Source of the DNA: CAYWPG01 sp964460035
Lineage (GTDB): Bacteria > Pseudomonadota > Gammaproteobacteria > Nitrococcales > AK92
Direction: 5' to 3'
Assembly (NCBI GenBank): GCA_964460035.1
Contig: CAYWPG010000019.1
Coordinates: 1-64,000 of the forward strand
Length of the DNA: 64,000 bases
This document shows positions 17,286-26,747 of this stretch, piece by piece. The notes beneath the pieces are model-generated. The model had not been told where the DNA came from. It saw only the letters and a program-made list of their open reading frames with translations, and ran no database searches. The position numbers and the translations under genes were made by a program. The first letter of the stretch is position 1; each line of letters starts with the position of its first letter.

Positions 17286-18419
17286 ATGGTCGACAGCAAT
17301 CGGACTTATCGAATCGGTATTTCAGGGTCTTACGGCGGGCTTAATCTTGGCGACGAAGCGATTCTGACGGCCATGATTGCTCAGATGCGAAGCACCCTCC
17401 CGGTAGAAATCACCGTCTTCTCTCGTAATGCCGCCGATACGCGGGCACGTCACACGGTAGAGCGCGTAGTCCCGGTACGGGATATGACCCGACAGGAGGT
17501 TCGTACCGAAGTGGCGCGGCTGGATCTATTGGTTCTCGGTGGCGGCGGTATTCTCTACGACCACGAAGCCGACATCTATCTGCGCGAAGTCCTGCTGGCT
17601 CATGAGCTGGATATTCCCGTCATGGTATACGCGGTGAGCGCAGGCCCGCTGCGGGTACGCGGAACGCGCGAGCTAGTGCGGGAAGCGCTCAATCAGGCGG
17701 CGCTGGTTACGGTGCGGGACCGCCACGGGCGCCGCTTGCTCGAAGACATCGGGGTGTATCGCGATATTCACCTCACCGCCGATCCGGCCTTGCTGCTGGA
17801 AGCCGAACCGCTCGAGCAGGACACGCTCAAACGCGAAGGACTGGACCTCTCCCATCGGCTGGTGGGCTTCTCGGTGCGCGAACCCGGACCGGCCGCACCC
17901 GAAATCGAGGTCAATCATTACCATCGCCTGCTGGCCAATGCCGCGGACTTCATGGTCGACCGGCTCGATGCCGACATCGTGTTCATCCCGCTGGAGCGCC
18001 GCCACATGGACCTGCAACACAGCCACGCGGTCATGGCGCAAATGCAGTGCGCCCAGCGCGCCAGCGTACTCAAGGGCGAATACACGCCGGGCCAGCTGCT
18101 GCGGCTGATCGGCAATTTGGAGTTCGCCGTGGGCATGCGACTGCACTTCTTGATCTTCGCGGCCCTGCAAGGCGTTCCGTTCGTTCCGCTGCCCTATGCA
18201 CCCAAGGTCAACGGATTGCTGCAGGATCTGGATATGGACATGCCGCCGTTGGAGAACGTCAACTCCGGGCGCCTGCTCGCCGCCATCGACCTGTCCTGGG
18301 ACTTGCGCGCCCAAATCCGAGAGAAAATCCAGCGTCGGCTGCCGGAGCTGCAGTCTAGAGCGCGCACGACGGTGACGCTATTAGAGCAGTTGTTGACGGG
18401 AACGCAGGAGGTCGGTTGA
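17286..18419 (+). CDS. Polysaccharide pyruvyl transferase family protein (CsaB-like)
   Basis: 377 residues from the ATG at 17286; the frame is open further upstream, but the conserved domain starts directly with 'RIGISGSYGGLNLGDEAIL', the family's N-terminal nucleotide-sugar motif. Other family parts are 'DLLVLGGGGILYD' and 'VYAVSAGPL', and the late 'VGMRLHFLIFAALQGVPFVPLPYAPKV' motif with its catalytic histidine. Members transfer pyruvate from phosphoenolpyruvate to sugar hydroxyls of surface polymers. It is followed after 52 bases by an FAD oxidoreductase on the same strand. No glycosyltransferase cluster is nearby, so the acceptor is unknown. The start site is uncertain. Confidence 0.75.
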   Translation: MVDSNRTYRIGISGSYGGLNLGDEAILTAMIAQMRSTLPVEITVFSRNAADTRARHTVERVVPVRDMTRQEVRTEVARLDLLVLGGGGILYDHEADIYLREVLLAHELDIPVMVYAVSAGPLRVRGTRELVREALNQAALVTVRDRHGRRLLEDIGVYRDIHLTADPALLLEAEPLEQDTLKREGLDLSHRLVGFSVREPGPAAPEIEVNHYHRLLANAADFMVDRLDADIVFIPLERRHMDLQHSHAVMAQMQCAQRASVLKGEYTPGQLLRLIGNLEFAVGMRLHFLIFAALQGVPFVPLPYAPKVNGLLQDLDMDMPPLENVNSGRLLAAIDLSWDLRAQIREKIQRRLPELQSRARTTVTLLEQLLTGTQEVG

Positions 18420-18471
18420 CCGAGTACTGCACCAACCTGCCAGGACCTTTACCCCGGCTGAGAGAGCAACC

Positions 18472-19887
18472 ATGCCAGCGCTCAAGCGCCCTCGCCAACC
18501 GCAGCGCATCGTGCTGCCGCCCAGACAGGCCACGCTAGCCACCGAAACGGACGTGCTGATCGTAGGCGGCGGCCCGTCCGGCTTGGGCGCCGCCCTAGGC
18601 GCCGCCCAAGCCGGCGCGCGGGTCGTACTGGTGGAGCGCTACGGCTTCTTGGGAGGCAATGCGACCGCTGCCTTGGTCATTCCCCTGATGTCGTTCCACA
18701 CCCAGCGGCCCACCTTCGAAAAGACGGGGGTAACCACGCTGCTGCCTAGCGACCATGGCCCTGGCCATCCCATCATCGCCGGAGTAGTCAAGCAGCTGCT
18801 GGAACGGCTGGTCGCCGCAGGCGGCGCGATCCCTCCCTCGCTGGACACGGGTTACGTCGTACCCTTCGACCCGGAGATCTTCAAGCTGGTGGTGCTGGAG
18901 ATGTTGGACGAGGCGGGCGTGGAGTTTCTCTTCCATGCCTTCGCCAGCGGCGTAGTCGGCGACAAGACCGTGGAGGGCGTCATCTTCGAGACCAAGTCGG
19001 GGCCGATAGTCATACGGGCCGGCACCATTGTCGACTGTACGGGCGATGGGGACGTGGCGGCACGCGCCGGAGCGCCCTACGAGGTAGGCCGCGAGCAGGA
19101 CGGACTCGTGCAACCAATGACGCTGATGTTCCGGATGGTGGGATTCAACAAACCCGACTTCGATGCTTATGTGCGCGAGCATCCCGGCCAGTGGCACGGA
19201 GTACATGGCTTATGGGACCTGGTAGAACGGGCCACCGAGGCCGGCGAACTGGATTTGGCGCGCGAAGACATTCTCTTCTTCGCCACTGCGCATGAGGGCG
19301 AGTTGTCCGTGAACAGCACGCGCGTGACCCGCGTGCTGGGCACCGACGTGTGGGATCTGAGCTACGCCGAACGGGAAAGCCGCCGCCAGCTCAAGCAGAT
19401 CGATGCCTTCTTGCGCCGCTACGTGCCCGGGTTCGAACGCAGTTACGTTGTGCAAAGCGGCACTACCATCGGCGTGCGCGAAACCCGGCGCATAGTCGGC
19501 GACTACCGGCTCAGCGCGCAGGATTTGCTGTCCGCGCGCAAATTCGAGGACGTGATCGCACGCGGTTCCTATCCGGTCGATATCCACAATCCCACCGGGC
19601 CGGGCACGACGCTCAAGCGGCTGCCGCCGGACGAGGCGTACGACATACCACTGCGCAGCCTACTGCCCAAAGGCGTAAATAATCTCTTGGTGGCAGGACG
19701 CGCCATCTCCGGCAGCCATGAGGCGCTCTCGTCCTATCGCGTAATGCCTATCGCCATGGCCACTGGCCAGGCCGCAGGCATAGCCGCCGCCTTGGCGGCC
19801 CGGCGGCGCCGCAGCGTGCGGGAGCTGGACGTCAGACACGTCCAGGCGGAACTGCGCCGCCAGGGAGCGGATTTGGGCGACGGCTAG
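18472..19887 (+). CDS. FAD-dependent oxidoreductase (PF12831-type)
   Basis: 471 residues. The N-terminal dinucleotide motif is GGGPSG (32-37), followed by the 'GARVVLVERYGFLGGNAT' loop of FAD-dependent dehydrogenases like those annotated as FAD_oxidored. Residues 180-200 carry 'IVDCTGDGDVAARAGA', and the C-terminal FAD contact is 'NNLLVAGRAISGSHEALSSYRVMPIAMATGQAAG'. Substrate unknown; relatives include enzymes adjacent to flavin-linked sugar or organic-acid oxidation. Likely co-transcribed with the pyruvyltransferase upstream. No iron-sulphur cysteines were seen. Confidence 0.8.
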   Translation: MPALKRPRQPQRIVLPPRQATLATETDVLIVGGGPSGLGAALGAAQAGARVVLVERYGFLGGNATAALVIPLMSFHTQRPTFEKTGVTTLLPSDHGPGHPIIAGVVKQLLERLVAAGGAIPPSLDTGYVVPFDPEIFKLVVLEMLDEAGVEFLFHAFASGVVGDKTVEGVIFETKSGPIVIRAGTIVDCTGDGDVAARAGAPYEVGREQDGLVQPMTLMFRMVGFNKPDFDAYVREHPGQWHGVHGLWDLVERATEAGELDLAREDILFFATAHEGELSVNSTRVTRVLGTDVWDLSYAERESRRQLKQIDAFLRRYVPGFERSYVVQSGTTIGVRETRRIVGDYRLSAQDLLSARKFEDVIARGSYPVDIHNPTGPGTTLKRLPPDEAYDIPLRSLLPKGVNNLLVAGRAISGSHEALSSYRVMPIAMATGQAAGIAAALAARRRRSVRELDVRHVQAELRRQGADLGDG

Positions 19888-20114
19888 CCGGGCTGGGACG
19901 ATTCGGGGTACTGGCCGCGAAGGGTTTTTCCCACGCAGCAGTGAGGCGAAGATTCGTGGCCAGGACACCACTCCCACGGGTGCCCTTCGCCTGGGTACAC
20001 ACAGTGCTGACTGCGCATCTTGATGCCGGAACGTGGAGTCTCCCACAGCAGCCGATTCCGCGGCCTGTGGTGAAAGTCCCTTGTGGAAAAGGCCCGTGGC
20101 AGCAGGCCCGGCGT

Positions 20115-20744
20115 TTATCCTGCCTTGGACATACGCATGTCTTCGCCGTCCTGCTCGGCCGGCCGCGGCGTGCAGAAGAACAGCCGGGCCGGCGGCACGT
20201 TGCGCATTTCCCCGGCCCGCTCGATGTGTCCGAAGACCCGCTCCAGATGCTGGCTCACGGCCGGCGAGAACTGATAGACGAGGAACGCTCCGGAAGGCTT
20301 GAGCACATCGTGCGTGGCTTGCACTATGGCGTCGCGAACGTCCGCGGGCATAGTGCTGAAAGGAATGCCGGAGATTACGTAGTCGGCCCTGCCCAGGCCG
20401 CGCTGCCGCAAAATTTGTTCTACATCCGCCGCCGAACCATGCACCACCTCCAGGCGGCGATCGCTTATCGTCCTGCGCAAAAAGTGCACGAACTCCGCGT
20501 TGGTCTCGATGACCACCAGGCGCGTCTCCGGGCGCATGCGCTTTAGCAGCTCCGTGGTGATGGTGCCGACGCCGGGACCGTATTCCACGATAAGTTCGGT
20601 CCTGCCCCAATCGATGGGCTCAAGCAGCTGGCGGATAAGAAATCGAGAACTCGGGATCAGCGAGCCAAGCATTTTCGGATGCTTGAGAAAGTTTTTCGCA
20701 AACAAGAGCATCTGTGCGCGTCGCGACGAACTCTGCTGTGACAC
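20115..20744 (-). CDS. SAM-dependent methyltransferase, phospholipid N-methyltransferase (PmtA)-like
   Basis: 209 residues from a GTG start at 20744, which is preceded by AAGGAG at 8 bases; the ATG at 20795 has no such site. The start 'FAKNFLKHPKMLGSLIPSSRFLIRQLL' and the SAM motif 'VEYGPGVGTITTELL' are typical of PmtA and the related rRNA-dimethylase-like phospholipid methyltransferases. The later 'ADYVISGIPFSTMP' is motif IV. PmtA methylates phosphatidylethanolamine to choline lipids, but the exact target is inferred. Monocistronic. Confidence 0.75.
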   Translation of the reverse strand: MSQQSSSRRAQMLLFAKNFLKHPKMLGSLIPSSRFLIRQLLEPIDWGRTELIVEYGPGVGTITTELLKRMRPETRLVVIETNAEFVHFLRRTISDRRLEVVHGSAADVEQILRQRGLGRADYVISGIPFSTMPADVRDAIVQATHDVLKPSGAFLVYQFSPAVSQHLERVFGHIERAGEMRNVPPARLFFCTPRPAEQDGEDMRMSKAG

Positions 20745-20994
20745 CTGGAGATCTCCTTTCTTGTCTGCCGGCACCCAGGCTGCCCATGCCACCAAGGCAT
20801 GGGGTTGGTCCGCTATAGAGCCAATTCTTATTTTGCTTGCCGGCCTGTAGGGACGATCCTAGCAAGCTCGCCAATCAAGCGACATCCTCAGAGATCAAGC
20901 TGTTTGCTGCCTGTCCGGGCCCGGCGACGCGCAGCGTCCTGCCGGTACAAACTGACGCAGGACCAGGCACGAGCTCCCCTCGCTAGCCATAGAG

Positions 20995-21222
20995 TTAGTG
21001 TTGTTCGCGCTGGAACAAGGTCAGCTCCCAGAGCTGCGTACGGCTATCGTGGCGCAGGATGTATACATCACCGTCGTCAGCGGTGATTTTGAAATAACCG
21101 TGCTCGGTCGCCAGCCAGCGGTCGATCACATCGACCACCCCGATCCGGCGACTGCCGATATAGAAGACGTTGGGCTCCGGATCGCCCCATGGGCCAGGCC
21201 GGGTTTCAACGTGTATTTCCAT
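20995..21222 (-). CDS. Small conserved protein, paralogue of the gene at 9970-10182
   Basis: 75 residues, opening MEIHVETRPGPWG. It has the same block order as the 70-residue protein at 9970-10182: acidic opening strand, a '(V/R)FYIG.RR' segment, 'DVIDRW', 'YFKITADDGDVYILRH', then a Trp near the end. Two members of one uncharacterised family in one window. An AGGA site is present before the start. The gene sits downstream of the M14 gene with about 90 bases between. No known activity. Confidence 0.65.
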   Translation of the reverse strand: MEIHVETRPGPWGDPEPNVFYIGSRRIGVVDVIDRWLATEHGYFKITADDGDVYILRHDSRTQLWELTLFQREQH

Positions 21223-21311
21223 TACGGCATCCTGCCCTGAGCTCTTGCCTTGGATATGGGGACGGCGATGATGCGTTGCCGCACAAACCTCGCCGCAGCC
21301 CCCTCCCGGGA

Positions 21312-22358
21312 CTAGACGATAGGCGGCTCGCCCAGCCAGGCCTCGTCAGCAGCCCCCAGTTGTTCGGCAAACGCTTCCACCTGACGGGCCACCTGGCTCA
21401 CCGCATCGAAGCGCGCGATGTGGAACAACGCCTCACCCTCGTGCACCAGCGGCAACGTCGCCCTGCCTATGACGATGCCGGCGAACGGCGCTCTTACCAC
21501 CATTTCCCGCTCGCCGAACGGATCGGCTATGTAGCCCAGCGATTGGTCCTTGGCTACACGCGCACCCAGGCCCACCGCCGCACGGAAAATGCCGTCCTGT
21601 CCGGCGCGCACCCAGCCGCTCGAGCTGGCAACGAAGTGCTGGCGAGGCCGGCTGCGCAATGCGCTAGCCGGCAACATGCGCAGATGACGCATCACGTTCA
21701 CGATACCGCGCACGCCGGCCTTAATGCCCGGCTCGTCGAAGCGCAAGGCTTCGCCGGATTCGTAGGTCACGACCGGAATGCCTCGCTCGTCGGCGACTTT
21801 GCGCAAACTGCCGTCAATCAAGCCCGAGTTGATGATCAGCGGTACACCGAAGGCCTGGGCCAGTTCGCAAGAGCCGGCATCGGCAAGGTTGACGCGAATC
21901 TGCGGCACGTTGGCGCGATGAATCGCCGCCGTGTGCAGGTCGATGACGTGGGTCGCCTTGTCCAGGATCTCGTGCTTGAACAACCAGGCGATGCGCCCGG
22001 CCAGCGACCCCTGCTCGCTGCCGGGAAAGGAGCGGTTGAGATCGCGACGGTCGGGCAGATAGCGCGTGCGGTGGATAAAGCCCAGAACGTTGACGATGGG
22101 CACCGCCACCAGCGTCCCCGCCAGCCGCTTGAGCGCGCTGAGCTTGAGCAGGCGGCGAATAATCTCTACGCCGTTGATCTCATCGCCATGAATAGCGGCA
22201 CACACCAGCAGACATGGCCCGTCGCGCCGCCCATGCACTACCTGTATGGGCATGGTGAGCGGCGTGTGCGTGTAGAGCTGCGCGACGGGCAGATCGATCG
22301 TGGCGCGGCTGCCGGCCGGCACTTCGGAACCCGCTATGGAGAAGGGCTGGCGTGGCAT
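21312..22358 (-). CDS. M14-family zinc deacylase (succinylglutamate desuccinylase/aspartoacylase-like)
   Basis: 348 residues. The zinc site is HGDE (57-60) with His142 in DLHT; 'RDLNRSFPG' at 105-113 is the substrate-binding arginine region. A C-terminal biotinyl/lipoyl-like 'GIFRAAVGLGARVAKDQSLGYIADPFG' segment is typical of this family. Such proteins hydrolyse N-acyl amino acids; precise substrate unknown. Downstream of the gamma carbonic anhydrase gene by 16 bases and thus probably in one operon with it. No RimK partner is found here. Confidence 0.85.
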   Translation of the reverse strand: MPRQPFSIAGSEVPAGSRATIDLPVAQLYTHTPLTMPIQVVHGRRDGPCLLVCAAIHGDEINGVEIIRRLLKLSALKRLAGTLVAVPIVNVLGFIHRTRYLPDRRDLNRSFPGSEQGSLAGRIAWLFKHEILDKATHVIDLHTAAIHRANVPQIRVNLADAGSCELAQAFGVPLIINSGLIDGSLRKVADERGIPVVTYESGEALRFDEPGIKAGVRGIVNVMRHLRMLPASALRSRPRQHFVASSSGWVRAGQDGIFRAAVGLGARVAKDQSLGYIADPFGEREMVVRAPFAGIVIGRATLPLVHEGEALFHIARFDAVSQVARQVEAFAEQLGAADEAWLGEPPIV

Positions 22359-22374
22359 CGCATGCGCTCAACCG

Positions 22375-22905
22375 TTAGAACGCGTGGCTGTAACGGTTCT
22401 TCAGGCGCACGTAGTGCTCGGCCGAGTAGCGCAATTGTTCGCGCTCGCGCTCGGTAAGCGCCCGGGCACGCTTGACCGGACTGCCCACATAAAGATATCC
22501 CGATTCCAGCTCCTTGCCCGGCGGCACCAGCGCACCCGCGGCTACGATCACCTCGCGCCGGACGATGGCGCCGTCCATCACGGTCGCGCCCATGCCGATA
22601 AGGCACAAATCCTCGATGGTGCAGCCATGCAGTATGGCGCGGTGGCCGACCGTGACGTCGTTGCCGATAGCGGTGGCAAAGCCACCGGGCCGGAACGGGC
22701 CATCGTGTGTTACGTGCACGATGGTGCCATCCTGGATGCTGGTGCGCGCGCCCACGGTGATGCTGTTGACGTCGCCGCGCAGCACCGTCATGGGCCAGAT
22801 CGATGCATCTTCGCCTATGGTCACGTCGCCTATCACCAGCGCGGTATCGTCTATGAAGGCGCTATCGGCGATCTGGGGTCTGGAGCGTTCGAAATCGCGA
22901 ATCAT
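22375..22905 (-). CDS. Gamma carbonic anhydrase family protein
   Basis: 176 residues, left-handed beta-helix hexapeptide-repeat fold ('I.D.A.V.GDV.IGEDASIWPMTVLRGDVNSITVGARTSIQDGTIVHV'). Zinc ligand histidines are His67 (in VTHD), His88 (VGHR) and His93 (ILHG). Homologues include YrdA/PaaY-type proteins; some hydrate CO2 and others act on thioesters. The short distance to the M14 gene and the 52-base distance to the glutathione reductase upstream suggest one minus-strand operon from 24307 to 21312. Confidence 0.85.
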   Translation of the reverse strand: MIRDFERSRPQIADSAFIDDTALVIGDVTIGEDASIWPMTVLRGDVNSITVGARTSIQDGTIVHVTHDGPFRPGGFATAIGNDVTVGHRAILHGCTIEDLCLIGMGATVMDGAIVRREVIVAAGALVPPGKELESGYLYVGSPVKRARALTEREREQLRYSAEHYVRLKNRYSHAF

Positions 22906-22957
22906 ACGGACTCTCCGTGCAGCTTATAGGACTTGTTCTGGCAGAATTGGGCACGGC

Positions 22958-24307
22958 CTATACCATCGTCACCATTTCCTCGGCGCTGGTCGGGTGGATG
23001 GCGACGGTATCGTCGAAGTCCGCCTTGGTCGCTCCCATACGGATCGCAACCGCAAACCCTTGCAACATCTCGTCGGCTCCCGGGCCGATGATATGCGCGC
23101 CGACAATGCGCTGCTCCGGCCCCACGGTCACCAGCTTCATCAGACTGCGCCGCTTCGATTGCGACAGCGCGTACTCCATGGAGATGAAGCGGCTGGTGTA
23201 GATCTTCACCTGATCGCCGTACTGCGCGCGCGCCTCCTCCTCCGTCAGTCCCACAGTGCCTATGGGCGGATGGGTGAACACCACGGTGGGAATGTTGTGG
23301 TAGTCGAGGTAGCGCCCCTCGCGGCCGCCGAAGAGCCGGTCCGCCAGCCGCCGTCCGGCGGCAATGGCCACTGGCGTGAGCGGGTAACGGCCGATGATAT
23401 CGCCGATGGCGTAGATACCGGGGACGTTGGTGGCCTGATAACGGTCAACGGGAATGTCGCCGTTGACGCCGACGCGCACGCCGGCTTTCTCCAGACCCAG
23501 ATCCCGCGTGGCGGAGCGCCGGCCCACTGCCCACAGCACCGTATCGTAACCGCCGAGGGTGCGCCCGTCCTGCCCGTGGATGGTGATCGTGCCGTCCGCC
23601 TCCCGCTCCAGGCGCCGCGCCTCGAAGCCAGTGACCAGGGGCAGCCGCTCGGCGTGCAGCGCCTCGAGCAGCCCCTCGCGGATGATCGCGTCGAAGTTGC
23701 GCAGCGGTTCCTGCCCCCGAATCACCAGACAGGTATCGCTGCCTAATTCGTGCAGCACACCGGCAAGCTCGACAGCGATGTAGCCGGCCCCGAGCACCGC
23801 TACCTTGCCGGGGCGCTCCTCCAGCGCGAAGAAACCGTCGGAGTCTATCCCCAGTTCGGCACCCGGAATCGCCGGACGCCAGGGCACCCCGCCGGTGGCG
23901 ATGACAATGTGGTCGGCGGTGTAATGCTCGCCGGCCACTTCCACAGTCCGCGAGTCGACGAAACGGCCGAAGCCTTGGATATGATCGACGTTCGCCTTCT
24001 CGAGATTGAGCGCGTAAATGGCGTTGAGTCGCGCGACGTACTCGTCGCGGCGGCGTTTGAGTTCGCCCCAATCGAAGCCGACTTCACCCATCGAGAACCC
24101 ATAGTCGACCGCCCGGTGCACGACGTGCGCCGTGTGCGCGGCGTTCCACATCACCTTCTTGGGCACGCAGCCGACGTTGACGCAGGTACCGCCCAGCCGC
24201 TTGGCCTCGATCACCGCGCAACGCGCGCCATAAGAGGCCGCGCGGCGTGCCGTCGCAATGCCGCCGCTGCCGCCGCCTATACAGATCAGATCATAGTGCT
24301 TGCTCAT
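22958..24307 (-). CDS. gor: Glutathione-disulfide reductase
   Basis: 449 residues. FAD site at 11-16 (GGGSGG), redox disulfide in CVNVGC (Cys42/Cys47), an NADPH-binding Rossmann motif '[19 protein letters not shown]', and the C-terminal catalytic His in 'AIHPTSAEE'. The pyridine nucleotide loop carries the arginines expected for NADPH. It reduces oxidised glutathione in the cytosol. First gene of the probable gor-gamma-CA-M14 operon. The ATG start is natural: the FAD motif begins within 10 residues. Confidence 0.92.
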   Translation of the reverse strand: MSKHYDLICIGGGSGGIATARRAASYGARCAVIEAKRLGGTCVNVGCVPKKVMWNAAHTAHVVHRAVDYGFSMGEVGFDWGELKRRRDEYVARLNAIYALNLEKANVDHIQGFGRFVDSRTVEVAGEHYTADHIVIATGGVPWRPAIPGAELGIDSDGFFALEERPGKVAVLGAGYIAVELAGVLHELGSDTCLVIRGQEPLRNFDAIIREGLLEALHAERLPLVTGFEARRLEREADGTITIHGQDGRTLGGYDTVLWAVGRRSATRDLGLEKAGVRVGVNGDIPVDRYQATNVPGIYAIGDIIGRYPLTPVAIAAGRRLADRLFGGREGRYLDYHNIPTVVFTHPPIGTVGLTEEEARAQYGDQVKIYTSRFISMEYALSQSKRRSLMKLVTVGPEQRIVGAHIIGPGADEMLQGFAVAIRMGATKADFDDTVAIHPTSAEEMVTMV

Positions 24308-24578
24308 GCGATTCTTCCGCTGTTGCTGCTTGCTTTCAAAATACCATCGCCCGGCGCTGCGCAGCGATCAAGCAGGCCGGGAGGCGGGGAGCCGGGGTAT
24401 CCCGCGCGGGATACCTCGCCGCTTCGGTAGCGCCGTCGGGCTGCGCAATGTTTAAAATCCAATCCGTGACCTGCAGTTAAGTGCTACTGCGCTTGCGGCC
24501 GCGTATGCCCAGGCGAAGCCTTGACTACCATTGAGTGATACATTGAGTCGAATCACCCCAGACGGAAAGACGGCACCC

Positions 24579-26618
24579 ATGGACAATCCTTTGCTCGCAA
24601 CCGACCAGCTACCCGCGTTCTCGCAGATCCGCCCGGAGCACATCGAACCGGCGATCGATCAGTTGCTGGCCGAGAATCGCCAACTGCTCGCCGAGCTCCT
24701 GCAACGCAATGACCGCTTCACCTGGGACAACCTCGTCGAGCCCATGGAAGATGCCTCGGACCGCCTCGGCAAAGCGTGGTCGCCGGTCAGTCACATGAAT
24801 GCGGTGGTCAACAGCGACGCACTGCGCGCCGCCTACAACGCCTGCTTGCCCAAGCTCTCGGCGTTCGCCACCGAGGTAGGCCAGAATCAAGAGCTTTACG
24901 AGGCCTACCGGCAGATTCGCGAGGGCGAGGAGTACGCGCGCCTAAGCCCCGCCCAGCGCAAGGTCATAGACAACGCGCTGCGCGATTTCCGCCTCTCGGG
25001 CGTTGCGCTGCCGGAAAAGAGCAAAGCGCGCTACAAAGAGATCGCTCAGCGTCTCTCCGAGCTGTCGTCTAAGTTCCAGGAGAACCTGCTCGACGCCACC
25101 GACGGCTGGACCAAGCATATCACCGACGTCAACGAGCTTGCCGGACTGCCGGAGTCGGCCTTGGAGGCGGCGCGGGAGGCCGCGAAACAGAAGGGCCTGG
25201 ATGGGTATTTGCTCACCCTGGAGTTCCCCTCGTACTTTCCGGTCATGACCTACTGCAGCAATCGCGACCTGCGCCGCGAGGTCTACGAGGCCTACTCCAC
25301 CCGTGCCTCGGATACCGGTCCGAATGCCGGCAAATGGGATAACCGGGCAATCATGGAGGAGATCCTCGCCCTGCGTCACGAGAAGGCGCAGCTGCTCGGC
25401 TTCAACAATTACGCCGAGCTGTCGCTGGAGCCGAAGATGGCGCGCTCGACGCAGGAGGTGATGGACTTCCTGAACGATCTGGCCGCCCGTGCCCTGCCTC
25501 GTGCCCGTCAGGAGCTGGCTGAGCTGACCGAGTTCGCACGCCAGGACGGGTTGGCCGAATTGGAAGCGTGGGACATCGGCTACTACTCGGAGAAGCTGCG
25601 CCAACAGCGTTACCGGATCTCGCAGGAGGACCTGCGGCCATACTTCCCCGCGCCTCGTGTGATCCACGGGTTGTTCGACGTGGTCCAGCGGCTCTATGGG
25701 CTGACTATCGAAGAGGTAAGCGGTGTCGACGTCTGGCACCCGGACGTTCGCTTCTACCAGATTCGCGACAGGAGCGGCGAGCTGCGCGGGCAGTTCTACC
25801 TTGACCTCTACGCGCGCGCGAAGAAGCGCGGCGGCGCCTGGATGGATGATTGCCGCGTGCGCCGTCGCCGGCCGGATGGCGAATTGCAGATCCCTGTGGC
25901 CTATCTCACCTGCAACTTCACCTCGCCGGTGGGCGATAAGCCTGCTCTGCTTACCCACGACGAAGTCCAGACGCTGTTCCACGAGTTCGGTCACGGGCTG
26001 CACCACATGCTCACCCGGGTCGAGCACGCGGCGGTATCGGGAATCAACGGCGTGCCCTGGGATGCTGTGGAGCTGCCCAGCCAGTTCATGGAGAACTGGT
26101 GCTGGGAGCGCGAGGCACTGGACCTGTTCGCCGCCCATTACGAAACCGGCGCCAAGCTACCGGACGAGCTGTACCAGCGCATGCGGGCAGCCAAGAACTT
26201 CCAGTCGGCAATGCAGATGGTGCGCCAGCTCGAATTCTCGCTGTTCGACTTCCGCCTGCACCTGGAATACGACCCCAGCAAGGGCAGCCGAATCTACGAG
26301 ATTCTCGACGAGGTCCGCGAGCAGGTCGCGGTGGTCAAGCCGCCCGCCTTCAACCGCTTCCCGAACAGCTTCGGGCACATCTTCGCCGGGGGCTATGCGG
26401 CTGGCTACTACAGCTATAAGTGGGCCGAGGTATTGTCGGCCGATGCGTTCTCGCGCTTCGAGGAGGAAGGCATCTTCAACCGCGAGACGGGCCAGAGCTT
26501 CCTGACCAACATTCTCGAACAGGGCGGCTCGCGGGATGCCATGGAGTTGTTCGTGGCCTTCCGCGGCCGGCAGCCCAAGATCGACGCCTTGCTACGCCAC
26601 AACGGTCTGGCTGCCTAA
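24579..26618 (+). CDS. prlC: Oligopeptidase A (M3 family metallopeptidase)
   Basis: 680 residues from ATG 24579 (MDNPLLATDQLPAFSQI..., matching the usual N-terminus of OpdA/PrlC); the open frame further upstream begins at a TTG and is not needed. The zinc site is His468-Glu-Phe-Gly-His472, followed by the glutamate in the 'VELPSQFMENWCWE' region. Family length and closing 'GRQPKIDALLRH' fit. It degrades short peptides and cleaved signal peptides in the cytosol. A GGAAAG ribosome-like site lies somewhat far upstream. Followed by exonuclease III. Confidence 0.93.
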   Translation: MDNPLLATDQLPAFSQIRPEHIEPAIDQLLAENRQLLAELLQRNDRFTWDNLVEPMEDASDRLGKAWSPVSHMNAVVNSDALRAAYNACLPKLSAFATEVGQNQELYEAYRQIREGEEYARLSPAQRKVIDNALRDFRLSGVALPEKSKARYKEIAQRLSELSSKFQENLLDATDGWTKHITDVNELAGLPESALEAAREAAKQKGLDGYLLTLEFPSYFPVMTYCSNRDLRREVYEAYSTRASDTGPNAGKWDNRAIMEEILALRHEKAQLLGFNNYAELSLEPKMARSTQEVMDFLNDLAARALPRARQELAELTEFARQDGLAELEAWDIGYYSEKLRQQRYRISQEDLRPYFPAPRVIHGLFDVVQRLYGLTIEEVSGVDVWHPDVRFYQIRDRSGELRGQFYLDLYARAKKRGGAWMDDCRVRRRRPDGELQIPVAYLTCNFTSPVGDKPALLTHDEVQTLFHEFGHGLHHMLTRVEHAAVSGINGVPWDAVELPSQFMENWCWEREALDLFAAHYETGAKLPDELYQRMRAAKNFQSAMQMVRQLEFSLFDFRLHLEYDPSKGSRIYEILDEVREQVAVVKPPAFNRFPNSFGHIFAGGYAAGYYSYKWAEVLSADAFSRFEEEGIFNRETGQSFLTNILEQGGSRDAMELFVAFRGRQPKIDALLRHNGLAA

Positions 26619-26747
26619 CGCGGAGCCCATGCTGCGCGCCGCGCCGGCGCGCGGCAGGCCCGCCGCGCCGACCGCCTCCCGGCGGGCTGATCGCGGCTGT
26701 GTTATGCTCGCTGTTGCAAACACACAACACTGCACAGCCCGCCGTCT

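Noticed and set aside
19421..19441. GGTTCGAA-type T-loop sequence suggesting a tRNA
   Set aside because: It falls in the FAD oxidoreductase gene and no cloverleaf can be drawn.
19660..20610. 316-aa minus-strand frame overlapping the FAD and methyltransferase genes
   Set aside because: The methyltransferase frame has SAM motifs and a good ribosome site; this frame has neither.
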